DNA of 64,000 nucleotides, from contig NZ_CANMSS010000012.1 in the NCBI RefSeq assembly GCF_947500695.1, positions 62,001-126,000 on the forward strand. Reading direction: 5' to 3'. The notes beneath the pieces were generated by a model. That model did no database searches. It saw only the letters and a list, made by a program, of their open reading frames with translations, and was not told the DNA's origin. Positions 25,727 to 34,738 of the stretch are shown here, in pieces. A program made the translations under genes and the position numbers. How positions within the stretch are numbered: the first letter of the stretch is position 1; every line of letters begins with the position of its first letter. Source of the DNA: an uncultured Pseudoteredinibacter sp. GTDB taxonomy: Bacteria; Pseudomonadota; Gammaproteobacteria; Pseudomonadales; Cellvibrionaceae.

Positions 25727-26698
25727 TTGTTTAACGATGTGGAGCACAATTTTATCCAAGTCATGATGGAGCTGGGCTTGAACCTTCAGCTCATCGGTCA
25801 AAACCGCAGTCTTGCAGCAGGCGGCTTGGGTGAAGATGAGATTCGTGAGCAAATTATCCAACAGGCTTTAGAAGCTTCAGACATTGCCAGCATCGGCTTG
25901 GAGGTTGGGCACCGGATCTCTTTAGATCGCTTGGGGGTGTTTGGCTATGCCTTGATGAACAGTGTGAATGTTGATGCGGCTTTAAAATTATTGCTGCAAT
26001 ATCAACGCGCCTTAATGCCTCATGTTTCCCTTTCTTTACTTCCTGCTGGAGAAGACTTTGCCTTGGTATGTCACGCAAAGCATCTGAGTGCAAAACATGA
26101 GCGCTTCACGGTTGAATCCTTATTTGTGATCGTGCGCAACTGTGTTGAAAGCTTATTCCCGAATGCCTCGGAGCAGCAGCTTTATCGTTTTGATTACCCT
26201 GAGCCTTCATATGGCAATCGTTATCGAGAGTTATTAGGCGAGGATGTGAGTTTTGCAGAATCTCAAAACGCCATCATTATCCCCGCTGATATGTTACAGC
26301 GTGAAATCGCCCAGGCTGATCCGATTAGTGAAGCGCTTTATCGTCAGCAGTGTGATGAGTTGTCTAAAAAACTAGGGCGCGCCTCACAGCTATCAAGCCG
26401 AGTTCAACAAATCTTATTGCGTAATCGTGGGCAGTTTTTATCGGCGCCAGAGGTTGCTGCAAGATTAAATATGAGTGAAAGCAGCCTGCGCCGCAAGTTG
26501 CGTTCCGAAGGACACAGCTTTCAGAAGTTACTTGATGATTTACGCTTGCACCTTGCACAGCAGTATTTGAGTAGTACTAAACTCAGTGTTGCAGAGGTGG
26601 CGCGTCTCATTGGCTTTGATGATGTAGCAAATTTTCGTAAGGCATTTTTTCGCTGGAGCGGCGCCACTCCCTTTGAGTGGCGAACGCAACAATATTAG
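25727..26698 (+). CDS. AraC-family transcriptional regulator
   Basis: A 323-residue regulator of the same Arabinose_bd/HTH_18 class as the gene at 19854. AGGAG at 25713-25717 stands 9 bases before a TTG codon, and no ATG lies nearby, so the TTG start is well supported. The C-terminus has two helix-turn-helix motifs (APEVAARLNMSESSLRRKLRSEG and SVAEVARLIGFDDVANFRKAFFRW) and ends TPFEWRTQQY. It is divergent from the COG3687 gene across a direct repeat and probably controls it and perhaps DUF3604. Its stop overlaps the convergent DUF2817 stop by 4 bases. Confidence 0.92.
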   Translation: MFNDVEHNFIQVMMELGLNLQLIGQNRSLAAGGLGEDEIREQIIQQALEASDIASIGLEVGHRISLDRLGVFGYALMNSVNVDAALKLLLQYQRALMPHVSLSLLPAGEDFALVCHAKHLSAKHERFTVESLFVIVRNCVESLFPNASEQQLYRFDYPEPSYGNRYRELLGEDVSFAESQNAIIIPADMLQREIAQADPISEALYRQQCDELSKKLGRASQLSSRVQQILLRNRGQFLSAPEVAARLNMSESSLRRKLRSEGHSFQKLLDDLRLHLAQQYLSSTKLSVAEVARLIGFDDVANFRKAFFRWSGATPFEWRTQQY

Positions 26699-27792
26699 TG
26701 ACTAAAGAAATTCAAAGCATCATTAAAATAGCTTTCTGTTTTTTCCCAGACTTCCTCCAGCCATTGTTGTTCATCAATAAAAAACGCCGCCAGTGTTTTT
26801 TCCTGTATTTCAGCCTTTAAGCTGGCTGCGCAATCAGGGTTATTGTATAGCCAGTTAGCTTCAATAACTGTGCTGAGCATGGTATCGATGGGCACGGTAC
26901 CAAATTCCAGGGCTACGCATAGCGCAGCAGGGTAACAATCCAGCAAGCCGCAGCAGAGTGGGCCGCTAATATCCGGTGTTGAGCTATCTGCGCTGCCGGG
27001 TGCGATGACCTCTCCGTTTGAGAAAACCTTCTTGGTAAGTTCAAGATTTTCTGGTTTGCCGGTATAAATCAATTCACAGGCGCCCTTAGGCCCAAGGCCT
27101 GTATGTAAATCCATATGAATAAGCTTGTCGCATTGTTTGGCATGCTTGGTACAAACTTCTCGCCAGGCCTGATTTGACCAACTAGCTGTGTGGCCACCAA
27201 AGTAGGGCGCTTGGGGCCAGTGATACTGCCCCTGTGTCATTTTTCCTTGGAAGTCTGTCCAGCTGTGTAGCTCAATGTACTGATTTATATTTTTTAGAAT
27301 GTCCGTTAGATCGGCAGATTGCCAGTGCCTTGGGTAGGCTTCATCGATAAATTGTGTTTCCTCTTCAGTTGCAATGCGACTTGTAGAGAAATCAATAAAG
27401 TTTCGATTTAGGTCGATATTGTTTTCATTGTTACGTGTGTAGTGAGAAAAGCCATAAGGATTAATAGCATGCACAAATATTAGCTGAATATCCTTGTGGA
27501 TATTGTGCGGCATCATTTGCTGCATAAGTAAAATTTGCATGGCCGATCCGCAGTAGGCCTCTACGCCATGAACGCCTGAAGAAATAATAATCTTCTTTGA
27601 TGCATGTTTATCGCCATAGAGGGCGACATCACAAAATAAGTCTTCGCCGTTTATACCTGTGACATTTGGGTTTTTATAGCTCTCTATTTCACAAGCTAAA
27701 TCTGTCGCCGTATTTAGAAACAGACTTCGCGCTTCGAGGTATGTATTGCTAACAGCATGCGCAAGCGGGCCGCGGATTTGACTAAAACTCAT
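26695..27792 (-). CDS. DUF2817 (M14-carboxypeptidase-like) protein
   Basis: A 365-residue protein of the DUF2817 family, distantly related to M14 zinc carboxypeptidases. Visible motifs are SSGVHGVEAYCGSA (zinc His and Glu), NPYGFSHYTRNNENNIDLNRNF, and HMDLHTGLG (third zinc His); a late glutamate is in CVALEFGTV. No signal peptide is seen. AAGG 8 bases before the ATG at 27792 supports this start over 27825. It should act as a hydrolase on an amide or ester, substrate unknown. It follows the marR-like gene after 47 bases and may be in its operon. Confidence 0.85.
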   Translation of the reverse strand: MSFSQIRGPLAHAVSNTYLEARSLFLNTATDLACEIESYKNPNVTGINGEDLFCDVALYGDKHASKKIIISSGVHGVEAYCGSAMQILLMQQMMPHNIHKDIQLIFVHAINPYGFSHYTRNNENNIDLNRNFIDFSTSRIATEEETQFIDEAYPRHWQSADLTDILKNINQYIELHSWTDFQGKMTQGQYHWPQAPYFGGHTASWSNQAWREVCTKHAKQCDKLIHMDLHTGLGPKGACELIYTGKPENLELTKKVFSNGEVIAPGSADSSTPDISGPLCCGLLDCYPAALCVALEFGTVPIDTMLSTVIEANWLYNNPDCAASLKAEIQEKTLAAFFIDEQQWLEEVWEKTESYFNDALNFFSH

Positions 27793-27839
27793 AAAATTAC
27801 CTTTTAGTAAACCCTCCAGCCCCATGATCTATTTAGGCT

Positions 27840-28307
27840 TTAAGGTTCAAATTGCTCATTGGCGATTAAGAGCTTATCGAGCATCTCGAAAAGCTGGGCT
27901 TTTTCGCCTTTGCTTAAAACACTATCAAGGTGCTGGCCATATCGTTTTAATACCCCAAACTCAACTTCGGCATATTCGCGGCCTAAATCTGTTAGTACCG
28001 CTATTTTGCTGCGCTGATTGTTCTCTTGGCGCTCATTGGTCAAAAGCCCCTTCTTGGCGAGATTCGCCAAGGCTCTCGTCACCATGGCGCGATCGAAGCC
28101 ATATACATCAGCTACCGCTGAAGGTTGCATTGGGCCTTTTGATGCCAGCAAAACTAATATTCGAAACTCTGTCTGCGGTAAATCCGCGATGGCCTTAGCC
28201 CCGGCAGCTTTTTCTGGCTTTAGGGAGGCATGCATCTTGGTTTGTGTCACCACTAACCTAAAGGGGATGTAGTCATGAATATCAAATTCACTAATTGGCT
28301 TACTCAT
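27840..28307 (-). CDS. MarR-family transcriptional regulator
   Basis: A 155-residue winged-helix regulator: LPQTEFRILVLLAS, then MQPSAVADVYGFDRAMVTRALANLAKKGLL (recognition helix) and the wing NERQENNQRSKIAVLTDLG. MarR proteins are dimeric, usually ligand-released repressors. It is divergent from a TonB receptor across paired TTGAC-NNN-GTCAA palindromes and lies upstream of DUF2817. The likely regulon is the receptor, the DUF2817 gene, perhaps the alpha/beta hydrolase, and itself. Confidence 0.92.
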   Translation of the reverse strand: MSKPISEFDIHDYIPFRLVVTQTKMHASLKPEKAAGAKAIADLPQTEFRILVLLASKGPMQPSAVADVYGFDRAMVTRALANLAKKGLLTNERQENNQRSKIAVLTDLGREYAEVEFGVLKRYGQHLDSVLSKGEKAQLFEMLDKLLIANEQFEP

Positions 28308-28386
28308 AGATGGCTCGTTCTTTAAAAATCAAACAATTGTTTATACAGCCTTTGTACAACGCTATGAATAAATTCTCCACAATAGA

Positions 28387-28427
28387 TTGACAAAGTCAAT
28401 TATTTGAATAATGATTGACTTTGTCAA
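28387..28427. promoter_or_regulatory. Double MarR-type operator
   Basis: TTGACAAAGTCAA at 28387-28399 and its reverse complement TTGACTTTGTCAA at 28415-28427 are each palindromes around a 3-base centre and together form a larger inverted repeat, 28 bases centre to centre. They lie between the divergent marR-like gene and the TonB receptor; the first includes a TTGACA that could be a -35 box. A further palindrome AAACAATTGTTT (28331-28342) lies close to the marR start. Confidence 0.8.
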
Positions 28428-28483
28428 CTGTAAAGTGGCCCATTAAAATTAATTTAACGAAAATGCAGAGAGGCGTTGGCAAA

Positions 28484-30697
28484 ATGCTAATAAATAAAAT
28501 TGCTATTAAACGACATGCTTTGTTTATGGCCCTAGCCGGGGCAAGCCTGAATCCCATAGCAAGCAATGTGATGGCGCAAAGTGAATCCACTGATACAGAT
28601 CGCAGCGTAGATCTGGAAGAGGTAGTGGTAACCGCTCGTAAACGTGAGGAATCCTTGCAAGATGTGCCCTTGTCTATTCAGGCTTATAGCGGCGAGGATC
28701 TAGCACTGGGTGGTGTTGATAATGTCGAAAACCTCGTTGGTAAAACGCCAAACCTTTCTCTAAGTTCGAATCTCCTATCACCGGGTAATGACTTTTTAAA
28801 TATTGTAATACGCGGTGTGGGTTCCCAAAGTGCTGGCGCACCGGCCGTGGGAACCTTTGTTGATGGTGCGTTTGTGCCCTCCCTGGCTTTCGATATTGGC
28901 TTTTTGGATGTGGAGCGAGTAGAAGTATTACGTGGGCCACAGGGCACTCTTTTTGGTCGTAACACACAAGGCGGTGCCTTAAATATTGTGGTGCGTCGCC
29001 CGGATGAAGAGTTTCGCGGTAAGGTGGCATTGAGTTACGATGAGTTCGATACAGTGCGAACTCAGGCGGCTTTTTCTGGTCAGTTAGCTGAAAATTTTTA
29101 TGCCGGTATTGCCGCTGATATTTCTCGCACTGATGGCTTTTTAGAAAATCCAGTATTGGGCGCTGCTGCCGGTGGTGGTGAGCGCTCCAGCTCTGTGCCG
29201 GCAGATGCCGAAGATAAGTACTCTTGGCGTAGTGCCTTTCGCTACAGCCCCAGTGATGAATTGGATATTAATCTAAGCATCGATAAATCCTATCGCAAAG
29301 GATTAGATGGTTTACCCGGCGTGCCGCGCGGGCAAGAGGCTTATATTGTTCGCAGTGATTTTCAAATAGATGCACTCTATGATAATTATGGTGCTGCTTT
29401 AAATATTGATTATAAAACGGATGATATTGATATCACGGCCATTACCGCCTTTCGAAAAGTCGATACCTCGCTACCTTTTGATTTCGATGGCTCACCTGAA
29501 CGCGGTCCAAACTTCCAAGATATTCGCAGCAGCCAAGAGCTCTTCTCCCAAGAGCTTCGCTTTTCTGGAACAGTTGGTGAGGATATTGATTGGCTAGCTG
29601 GCGCCTATGTGTTCCGTGAAGAACAGCGTTCAGATCGATATATTCAATTCCATGATATCGATCTTGCCTTGCCAGGTACCTCCTTGCTGGTGGATAAGCA
29701 AATTCAAAATTTAGAACGTAGCGGCTACGCGGTTTTCGCCGATGTGATTTGGAATCCAAATGATTGGTTAGAGCTGGGCTTTGGTGCGCGCTTTGCCAAA
29801 GAGACTGTGAAGTCCCAAGCGGAATTAGATTTTGCCTTGTTGCTCGGCGACTTGCCCTTAGCTGTAGTGAACGATTCGCCAACAGGAAAGTTGGACGACG
29901 ATAATATTTCACCTACTGCATCGGCACGTATTAAGTTAAGTGACGATATCAGTTTATATGGTCGCTACGCCCGTGGCTTTAGAGCGGGTGGTTTCCCATT
30001 GGCACCGGCCAGCCCAATCTCAAATACCGGTTTTAACTCTGAAATCTCAGATAACTATGAGTTAGGAATCAAGGGTAATCTTTTTGATGGTCAAGTAGAC
30101 TTTGATTTGGCCTTGTTTCGAATTGATATCAGTGACCAGCAGTTAACCACCATTGTGTTCTTCAATGGCGATCCTAATCTGCCGGTAGCAGCCGTAGGTA
30201 ATGCGGGTGAAAGTCGCTCCGAAGGTGCTGAGTTAAATCTAAATTGGAATGTCAGCGACAGCTTTAGTATTAATGCCAGCGCGGGTTACACCGATGCCGC
30301 TTATACTCAGTATATTGATACTCTAGGGGATGACCGCTCGGGCGAGAGCTTCCCTTATGTGCCTAAGGTGAATGCCTTATTGGGTGCAACTTGGAGCTTC
30401 GATATTGCTAATGGCGCGGAACTAGAGCTAAATGCCCAGTACCGCTATGTTGATGAAATCCTCTCCGGTAGTGGTGTAGATATCGACTTGCAGTTCCCGG
30501 TGGATTCTTACGATGTGCTCGATCTGCGTGCCTCAGTTTACAAAGACGATTGGCGAGTAGATGTATTTGTAGAAAATGCGAGAGATGAATTTATTGAAAC
30601 ACGAGTATTTAATAGCTTTTTCTTTAGTGAACAGCGTCCATTCTCAATTGTGTTGCCACCGCGCAAAGCTGGTGTTCGCTTTACTTACAACTTTTAA
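28484..30697 (+). CDS. TonB-dependent outer-membrane receptor
   Basis: A 737-residue receptor. Signal peptide, then TonB-box-like LEEVVVTARKREESLQDVP, the plug (NIVIRGVGSQSAG, GTFVDGAFVPS, VEVLRGPQGTLFGRNTQGGAL) and a beta barrel ending GVRFTYNF. AGAGAGG 10 bases before the ATG at 28484 sets the start; the open frame extends to a TTG inside the operator (28415), which is unlikely to be used. Expression should be repressed by the divergent MarR protein. The alpha/beta hydrolase downstream suggests that the imported compound carries an ester or similar bond; the compound is unknown. Confidence 0.93.
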   Translation: MLINKIAIKRHALFMALAGASLNPIASNVMAQSESTDTDRSVDLEEVVVTARKREESLQDVPLSIQAYSGEDLALGGVDNVENLVGKTPNLSLSSNLLSPGNDFLNIVIRGVGSQSAGAPAVGTFVDGAFVPSLAFDIGFLDVERVEVLRGPQGTLFGRNTQGGALNIVVRRPDEEFRGKVALSYDEFDTVRTQAAFSGQLAENFYAGIAADISRTDGFLENPVLGAAAGGGERSSSVPADAEDKYSWRSAFRYSPSDELDINLSIDKSYRKGLDGLPGVPRGQEAYIVRSDFQIDALYDNYGAALNIDYKTDDIDITAITAFRKVDTSLPFDFDGSPERGPNFQDIRSSQELFSQELRFSGTVGEDIDWLAGAYVFREEQRSDRYIQFHDIDLALPGTSLLVDKQIQNLERSGYAVFADVIWNPNDWLELGFGARFAKETVKSQAELDFALLLGDLPLAVVNDSPTGKLDDDNISPTASARIKLSDDISLYGRYARGFRAGGFPLAPASPISNTGFNSEISDNYELGIKGNLFDGQVDFDLALFRIDISDQQLTTIVFFNGDPNLPVAAVGNAGESRSEGAELNLNWNVSDSFSINASAGYTDAAYTQYIDTLGDDRSGESFPYVPKVNALLGATWSFDIANGAELELNAQYRYVDEILSGSGVDIDLQFPVDSYDVLDLRASVYKDDWRVDVFVENARDEFIETRVFNSFFFSEQRPFSIVLPPRKAGVRFTYNF

Positions 30698-30711
30698 GTT
30701 GTAAGTAAGTT

Positions 30712-30748
30712 AAAATCAGGCAGAGATTAAATGCTCTGCCTGATTTTT
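30712..30748 (+). terminator. Rho-independent terminator after the TonB receptor
   Basis: AAATCAGGCAGAG and CTCTGCCTGATTT form a 13-bp perfect stem with an 8-base loop and a T-run, 15 bases after the stop codon. It would separate the receptor from the hydrolase gene, at least partly. Confidence 0.9.
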
Positions 30749-30826
30749 GCATTTGTCTGGTAGGGCATCTTTCTTGCTAATTGACAATTAAGTTTCACAT
30801 TTGAAAATTCAGGATTTGGTAGCGCG

Positions 30827-31654
30827 ATGTCATTAACTTTAATTGATCACTTTAGCCTTGATTCGGCTTGCCTTAACTTTCCTGAAGGCAAACTCTATTA
30901 CTATAAAACTATCGCCGCACCAGCAGATTTGCCAACGCTAATTTTAATTCCAGGTTGGGCCGGTGCAGCGGAAATGTGGCAGCGGCAGTTAAATGCTCTT
31001 AGTGGGCGCTTCAATTGCTTGATTTTTGATTACCCTGGCTTTGGTCGCTCGCACTTCCTATCGGCGAATGAGGCATCTTGTAATCTGAACTTTCACGCCG
31101 AATTAATCAAGCTAGTTCTTGATCAAGAAGGTACTGGGGAATGCATCGCGATAGGCCACTCCATTGGTGGCGCCTTGGCATTAACCCTTGCAGAGATAGA
31201 TACTCGAGTTACGGCGGTTATCGGTGCAGATTCTTTTACCTATATGAATCTCTATCCGCAAGCTGATATGCAAACCGCGATGGCTGTAAAGCAAGGGTTA
31301 ATGGATGATTTTACTGGCAGTTTAAATGGCCTGATGGACGAGTACTTTCCGCCCGGTTCCGATGCCGAATTGCGTAATTGGGTGACGAAAACCATGGCAA
31401 CGGCTAATGTCCCTGTGGGTGCCGCTATTTTAGAGCAGTTTATGTTGTGGAGCTTGCGAGAAAAGTTAGATGCTTACCATGGCCCGGTCTTTGCGATAGC
31501 CGCAGAAGATACCTATGTAGAAGAAGACTTTCAGCCCGCTTTTGGCGATCGTATCGAGGTCACTTGCATCAGTAAGGCTGGGCACTTTTTAATGTTGGAT
31601 CAAGCCGAAGCTTTTAATCATCGCTTGCTAAGCTTACTGAATAAACTGGCTTAA
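30827..31654 (+). CDS. Alpha/beta-fold hydrolase
   Basis: A 275-residue alpha/beta hydrolase without a signal peptide. LILIPGWAGAAEMW is the oxyanion-hole strand, Ser112 in AIGHSIGGAL is the nucleophile, His253 in KAGHFLMLD is the catalytic histidine, and an acid is likely in AIAAEDTYV. It should hydrolyse an ester, amide or C-C bond in the cytoplasm. Position after a MarR-controlled TonB receptor suggests processing of the imported substrate, but a terminator in between means it may have its own promoter. Confidence 0.87.
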   Translation: MSLTLIDHFSLDSACLNFPEGKLYYYKTIAAPADLPTLILIPGWAGAAEMWQRQLNALSGRFNCLIFDYPGFGRSHFLSANEASCNLNFHAELIKLVLDQEGTGECIAIGHSIGGALALTLAEIDTRVTAVIGADSFTYMNLYPQADMQTAMAVKQGLMDDFTGSLNGLMDEYFPPGSDAELRNWVTKTMATANVPVGAAILEQFMLWSLREKLDAYHGPVFAIAAEDTYVEEDFQPAFGDRIEVTCISKAGHFLMLDQAEAFNHRLLSLLNKLA

Positions 31655-31696
31655 GCCTAAGAAGCTTTGAGCCAGTTAACTCTTAGTAAATCGCGC

Positions 31697-32713
31697 TTAA
31701 CGAATAAAAGCTGCCGCATCTTCCATAACTTCAATACCTGCACCCGTCTTGTGAATATTTTCACTGATATGGCGACGAAATTGCCGAGCGCCAGGCTGAC
31801 CTTGAAACAAACCCAGCACATGGCGGCTCATAAAGTTAAGCTTATGGCCGCCTAACAGCTGCTCACCGCAATAGTCCAGATACTGTTTGTAGATAGTCAT
31901 TCTATCGGGAATAGGGCGCTCGTCTTGATATATACGCTTATCGACTTCAGCCAACAAATAAGGGTTGCTATATGCTTCGCGTCCCACCATAACCCCGTCG
32001 ACTTCCCGCAGTTGCTCTTCACAATCATCGAGGTTTTTAAGCCCCCCGTTAATAATGATCTCTAGCTCAGGATATTCTTGCTTTAATTTGTGAACCAATG
32101 GGTAACGTAGTGGCGGCACTTCACGATTCTCTTTCGGGCTTAAGCCCTGTAGCCAAGCTTTGCGGGCATGCACAATAAAGGTTTTGCAGCCTGTAGCGGC
32201 AATAGCTTCCACAAAGCGGCACATATCAGCGTAGTCTTCCATATCATCAATGCCGATACGATGCTTAATGGTGACATCAATGCTACAAGCATCCTGCATC
32301 GCCTTAATGCAATCAGCCACAAGCTCCGGCTCGGCCATCAATATCGCGCCGATCTTACCTTCTTGCACGCGATCGCTCGGGCAGCCGCAGTTCAGGTTCA
32401 CCTCATCATAGCCCCAATCTTCAGCAAGCTTGGCACAGTGTCCCAGATCCTCAGGCGCAGAGCCGCCAAGCTGCAAAGCAATAGGGTGTTCAACCTCACT
32501 AAAACCCAAGTGCCGCTCATGCTTACCCCCCTGGATCAAAGCCGCTGTGGTCACCATCTCGCTATATACCACTGAGTGTTTGCTAATCAGTCGCCAAAGG
32601 TAACGGCAATGGCGGTCGGACCAATCCATCATAGGTGCTAAAGTAAACCTTCGATTCACTGGAGCCCTTGCTACATCTATGTTTCCGGTTGATTTGTAAG
32701 GATTTTTCGACAA
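31697..32713 (-). CDS. dusA: tRNA-dihydrouridine synthase A
   Basis: A 338-residue FMN enzyme that reduces uridines in the tRNA D-loop. RRFTLAPMMDWSDRHCRY at the N-terminus and EVNLNCGCPSDRVQ (catalytic Cys111) are diagnostic for DusA; IKHRIGIDDMEDY and INGGLKNLDDCEEQL follow. The first 20 residues are unlike those encoded by the two other dusA 5' ends in this window, as expected when an integrative element supplies the new 5' end of dusA. The 5' coding region 32621-32656 is the attachment site for the accessory DNA that follows. Confidence 0.96.
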   Translation of the reverse strand: MSKNPYKSTGNIDVARAPVNRRFTLAPMMDWSDRHCRYLWRLISKHSVVYSEMVTTAALIQGGKHERHLGFSEVEHPIALQLGGSAPEDLGHCAKLAEDWGYDEVNLNCGCPSDRVQEGKIGAILMAEPELVADCIKAMQDACSIDVTIKHRIGIDDMEDYADMCRFVEAIAATGCKTFIVHARKAWLQGLSPKENREVPPLRYPLVHKLKQEYPELEIIINGGLKNLDDCEEQLREVDGVMVGREAYSNPYLLAEVDKRIYQDERPIPDRMTIYKQYLDYCGEQLLGGHKLNFMSRHVLGLFQGQPGARQFRRHISENIHKTGAGIEVMEDAAAFIR

Positions 32714-32760
32714 CTTATTTTGACCCGTTTTAAACTAATTTTTCACTATTTTTCAATACC

Positions 32761-32799
32761 CGGTGCAACCAAAGTGCAACTAAAAATTTGGTTGCACCG
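32761..32799. promoter_or_regulatory. Inverted repeat and probable arm-type integrase site upstream of int
   Basis: CGGTGCAACCAAA (32761-32773) and TTTGGTTGCACCG (32787-32799) are a perfect 13-bp inverted repeat with a 13-base spacer, ending 13 bases before the integrase ATG. GTGCAACCAAAGTGCAAC within it recurs with one change at 52510-52527 near the other end of the element, which fits an integrase arm site that also controls int expression. Confidence 0.7.
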
Positions 32800-32811
32800 C
32801 TGGAGAAATAT

Positions 32812-33882
32812 ATGGCAACAATCACGTCACGTAAACGCAGAGGTGGAATGAAATACTCCGCTGTCATTCGTATAAAGCGTAATGGTAAGGTAGTTCACTC
32901 AGAAACAGAAACATTTGATAAGAAATCTCTGGCAAAGGACTGGGCTGCGCGGCGCGAATCCGAGTTGAAGAGGCCTGGTGCCCTAGAGCAGATGCAGCAT
33001 AAAGATTTAACGGTCGGCCAGGTGCTTGAATGGTACCGTGATGACTTTGATGGTAAATCCAAGTTTGGTAGATCAAAACTTAGCCATATAGAATTCCTGA
33101 TTAAGCATCACTCTCTGTCAAAGCTAGATGCCATCCAGATGAAATCCAGCCAGCTTGTTGCTCATATAAGCGAGCGTCGTCGGTTAGGAGCGGGTGCGTC
33201 GACAGTGAACAACGATATTATATGGCTTCGGAATGCATTCCGAGCTATGCGAATAGCTCGAAACATTCCACTGGATCTTCAAGTTATTGATGATGCTAGC
33301 TTCCTCTGCCGAAAGGAAAAGTTAATAGCAAAGTCCACTCAACGTACTCGACGTCCATCATTAGAGGAGTTAAATAACCTTATGGGATGTTTTGACGATC
33401 GTGATGTCCGTGCCAGCATACCTATGGCGGAAGTGGTTCTTTTTGCTCTATTTTCAAGTCGACGTCAAGACGAGATTTGTCGAATTCGGTGGACTGATCT
33501 AGATGAAGAAAATCAAAGGGTATTGGTACGAGATATGAAACATCCTAGAGAGAAAGTTGATACCTGGGTATTTTTAACGGATGCTGCTTGGAACGTCATA
33601 CAGCGACAACCTAAACTCCACGAAAAAATCTTCCCATACAATGGAAAATCCATTAGTGCAGCTTTCACTAAGACTTGCCACCTTTTAGAAATCGATGACC
33701 TTCGCTTCCATGATCTCAGGCACGAATGTACAAGCTGGTTGTTTGAGCTTGGGTGGGATATTCCGAGAGTGTCAGGTGTTACTGGCCATAAGTCGTGGTC
33801 AAGCCTACAAAGGTATACACATTTACGAGCATTGGGCATTAAGGATAAATACAAAAATTGGGTGTGGTTTCCCAAGGGCTAA
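32812..33882 (+). CDS. int: Tyrosine integrase of the dusA-specific island
   Basis: A 356-residue tyrosine recombinase. An N-terminal arm-binding-like region (SRKRRGGMKYSAVIRIKRNG) precedes a SAM-like core-binding domain (about 60-165) and the catalytic domain with Arg218, His300-x-x-Arg303 (HDLRHE), His326 (TGHKSW) and nucleophile Tyr335; all catalytic residues are present. GGAG lies 6 bases before the ATG at 32812, which is preferred to a TTG at 32788. It faces away from dusA, 98 bases from the dusA start, and should insert and excise the element at the dusA 5' end. Confidence 0.94.
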   Translation: MATITSRKRRGGMKYSAVIRIKRNGKVVHSETETFDKKSLAKDWAARRESELKRPGALEQMQHKDLTVGQVLEWYRDDFDGKSKFGRSKLSHIEFLIKHHSLSKLDAIQMKSSQLVAHISERRRLGAGASTVNNDIIWLRNAFRAMRIARNIPLDLQVIDDASFLCRKEKLIAKSTQRTRRPSLEELNNLMGCFDDRDVRASIPMAEVVLFALFSSRRQDEICRIRWTDLDEENQRVLVRDMKHPREKVDTWVFLTDAAWNVIQRQPKLHEKIFPYNGKSISAAFTKTCHLLEIDDLRFHDLRHECTSWLFELGWDIPRVSGVTGHKSWSSLQRYTHLRALGIKDKYKNWVWFPKG

Positions 33883-34139
33883 TTCTGAAGACGTTGCCAG
33901 TCTTTCCTGGCTTTTTTCTTTAGACTGTCAATGTGGTTGGCTAAATCTGTAGCGCTGACTAACCACGTACTTTTTTGAGACCCTCCACGATAAACTGGCA
34001 CCGGCAGTTGCTGATTCCTGGCGTACGCACTAGCTTTTCTAAGATTCATTCCAAAATATTTTTCACAGCAAGCTTCCAGTGGAATATCTCCGGTGCCAAA
34101 TTCAGCCATCAGCGTAAAAAAGGTGCTTCCTTTATACAT
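33879..34139 (-). CDS. prtN: PrtN-like pyocin activator family protein
   Basis: An 86-residue DNA-binding-type protein like Pseudomonas PrtN: TFFTLMAEFGTGDIPLEACC, YFGMNLRKASAYARNQQLPVPVYRGG, then SATDLANHIDSLKKKA. PrtN activates pyocin genes; relatives on integrative elements probably act as excisionase or activator-like factors. Its 3' end overlaps that of the integrase by 4 bases, convergently. The ATG at 34139 is used; a GTG at 34169 lies inside an AGTGTG-C-CACACT palindrome (34158-34170) that could be its operator. Confidence 0.75.
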   Translation of the reverse strand: MYKGSTFFTLMAEFGTGDIPLEACCEKYFGMNLRKASAYARNQQLPVPVYRGGSQKSTWLVSATDLANHIDSLKKKARKDWQRLQN

Positions 34140-34738
34140 GTCATTAAGCAATAGGTGAGTGTGCCACACTAATATACAAGAGCGTCAGCATCCTTAAACC
34201 CTTAATCTTACGGTGACAACTGAAAATATTCTCTCCAATTAATCGGGGAGCGAATCAACTTTCGTAGCTGAGCTTTAAGTCAGAGTGATTGTTTAAAAAG
34301 CAGCGTTTACTTTATAAATACTGGAGAACGATTCGGATCGTTTTGTAAACGTTTTATATTTGAAATTACCAGAAACAGTCGAGAATTGAATATAAAGTTT
34401 GAGCGGCTGCCGCTGAACTTAGAATAATATCTTGTCACTGTCTAGTTACAAAGAGATTGGAATCGTAGCAAACGTTTATGAACGTTTTGTTCGTATTTGG
34501 ATTGTTTTTGATCACGCTTTATAACGTTTAGTAGATAAGCTTTGAAACGGTTGTCAAATGTACACACTGAGCGCAAACGCTCCTGACTCGCTGGCGAAGC
34601 GCGGGGGTAGCAAATGGCCAGTGGCTCACCGGAAGCCGCAGCTAAGTGACGAAGCGATAGCAGAGGAGTCTGAACGGGTGAGGAAGCGCGAAGCCTTGCA
34701 CTTGCCATGCGCGAGGGGCAGGGCCCCATAGGGAGATC
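34140..34738. other. Intergenic region with repeated AACGTTT motifs and a GC-rich block
   Basis: No convincing gene. AACGTTT-type motifs occur at about 34348-34356, 34469-34487 (two facing copies) and 34523-34530, and again inside the next gene near 34948-34963. A GC-rich stretch (about 34570-34730) contrasts with the AT-rich surroundings and is open on the minus strand for 95 codons (34442-34729), but the predicted protein has no recognisable domain and a composition rich in Ser, Leu and Arg, as expected of a chance frame. Confidence 0.45.

Noticed and set aside
28415-28483. TTG at 28415 as the start of the TonB receptor
   Set aside because: It lies inside the second MarR-type palindrome; an ATG at 28484 with AGAGAGG gives a normal signal peptide.
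34442-34729. 95-codon frame on the minus strand
   Set aside because: No recognisable family, unusual composition, lies in a GC-rich block; more likely chance.
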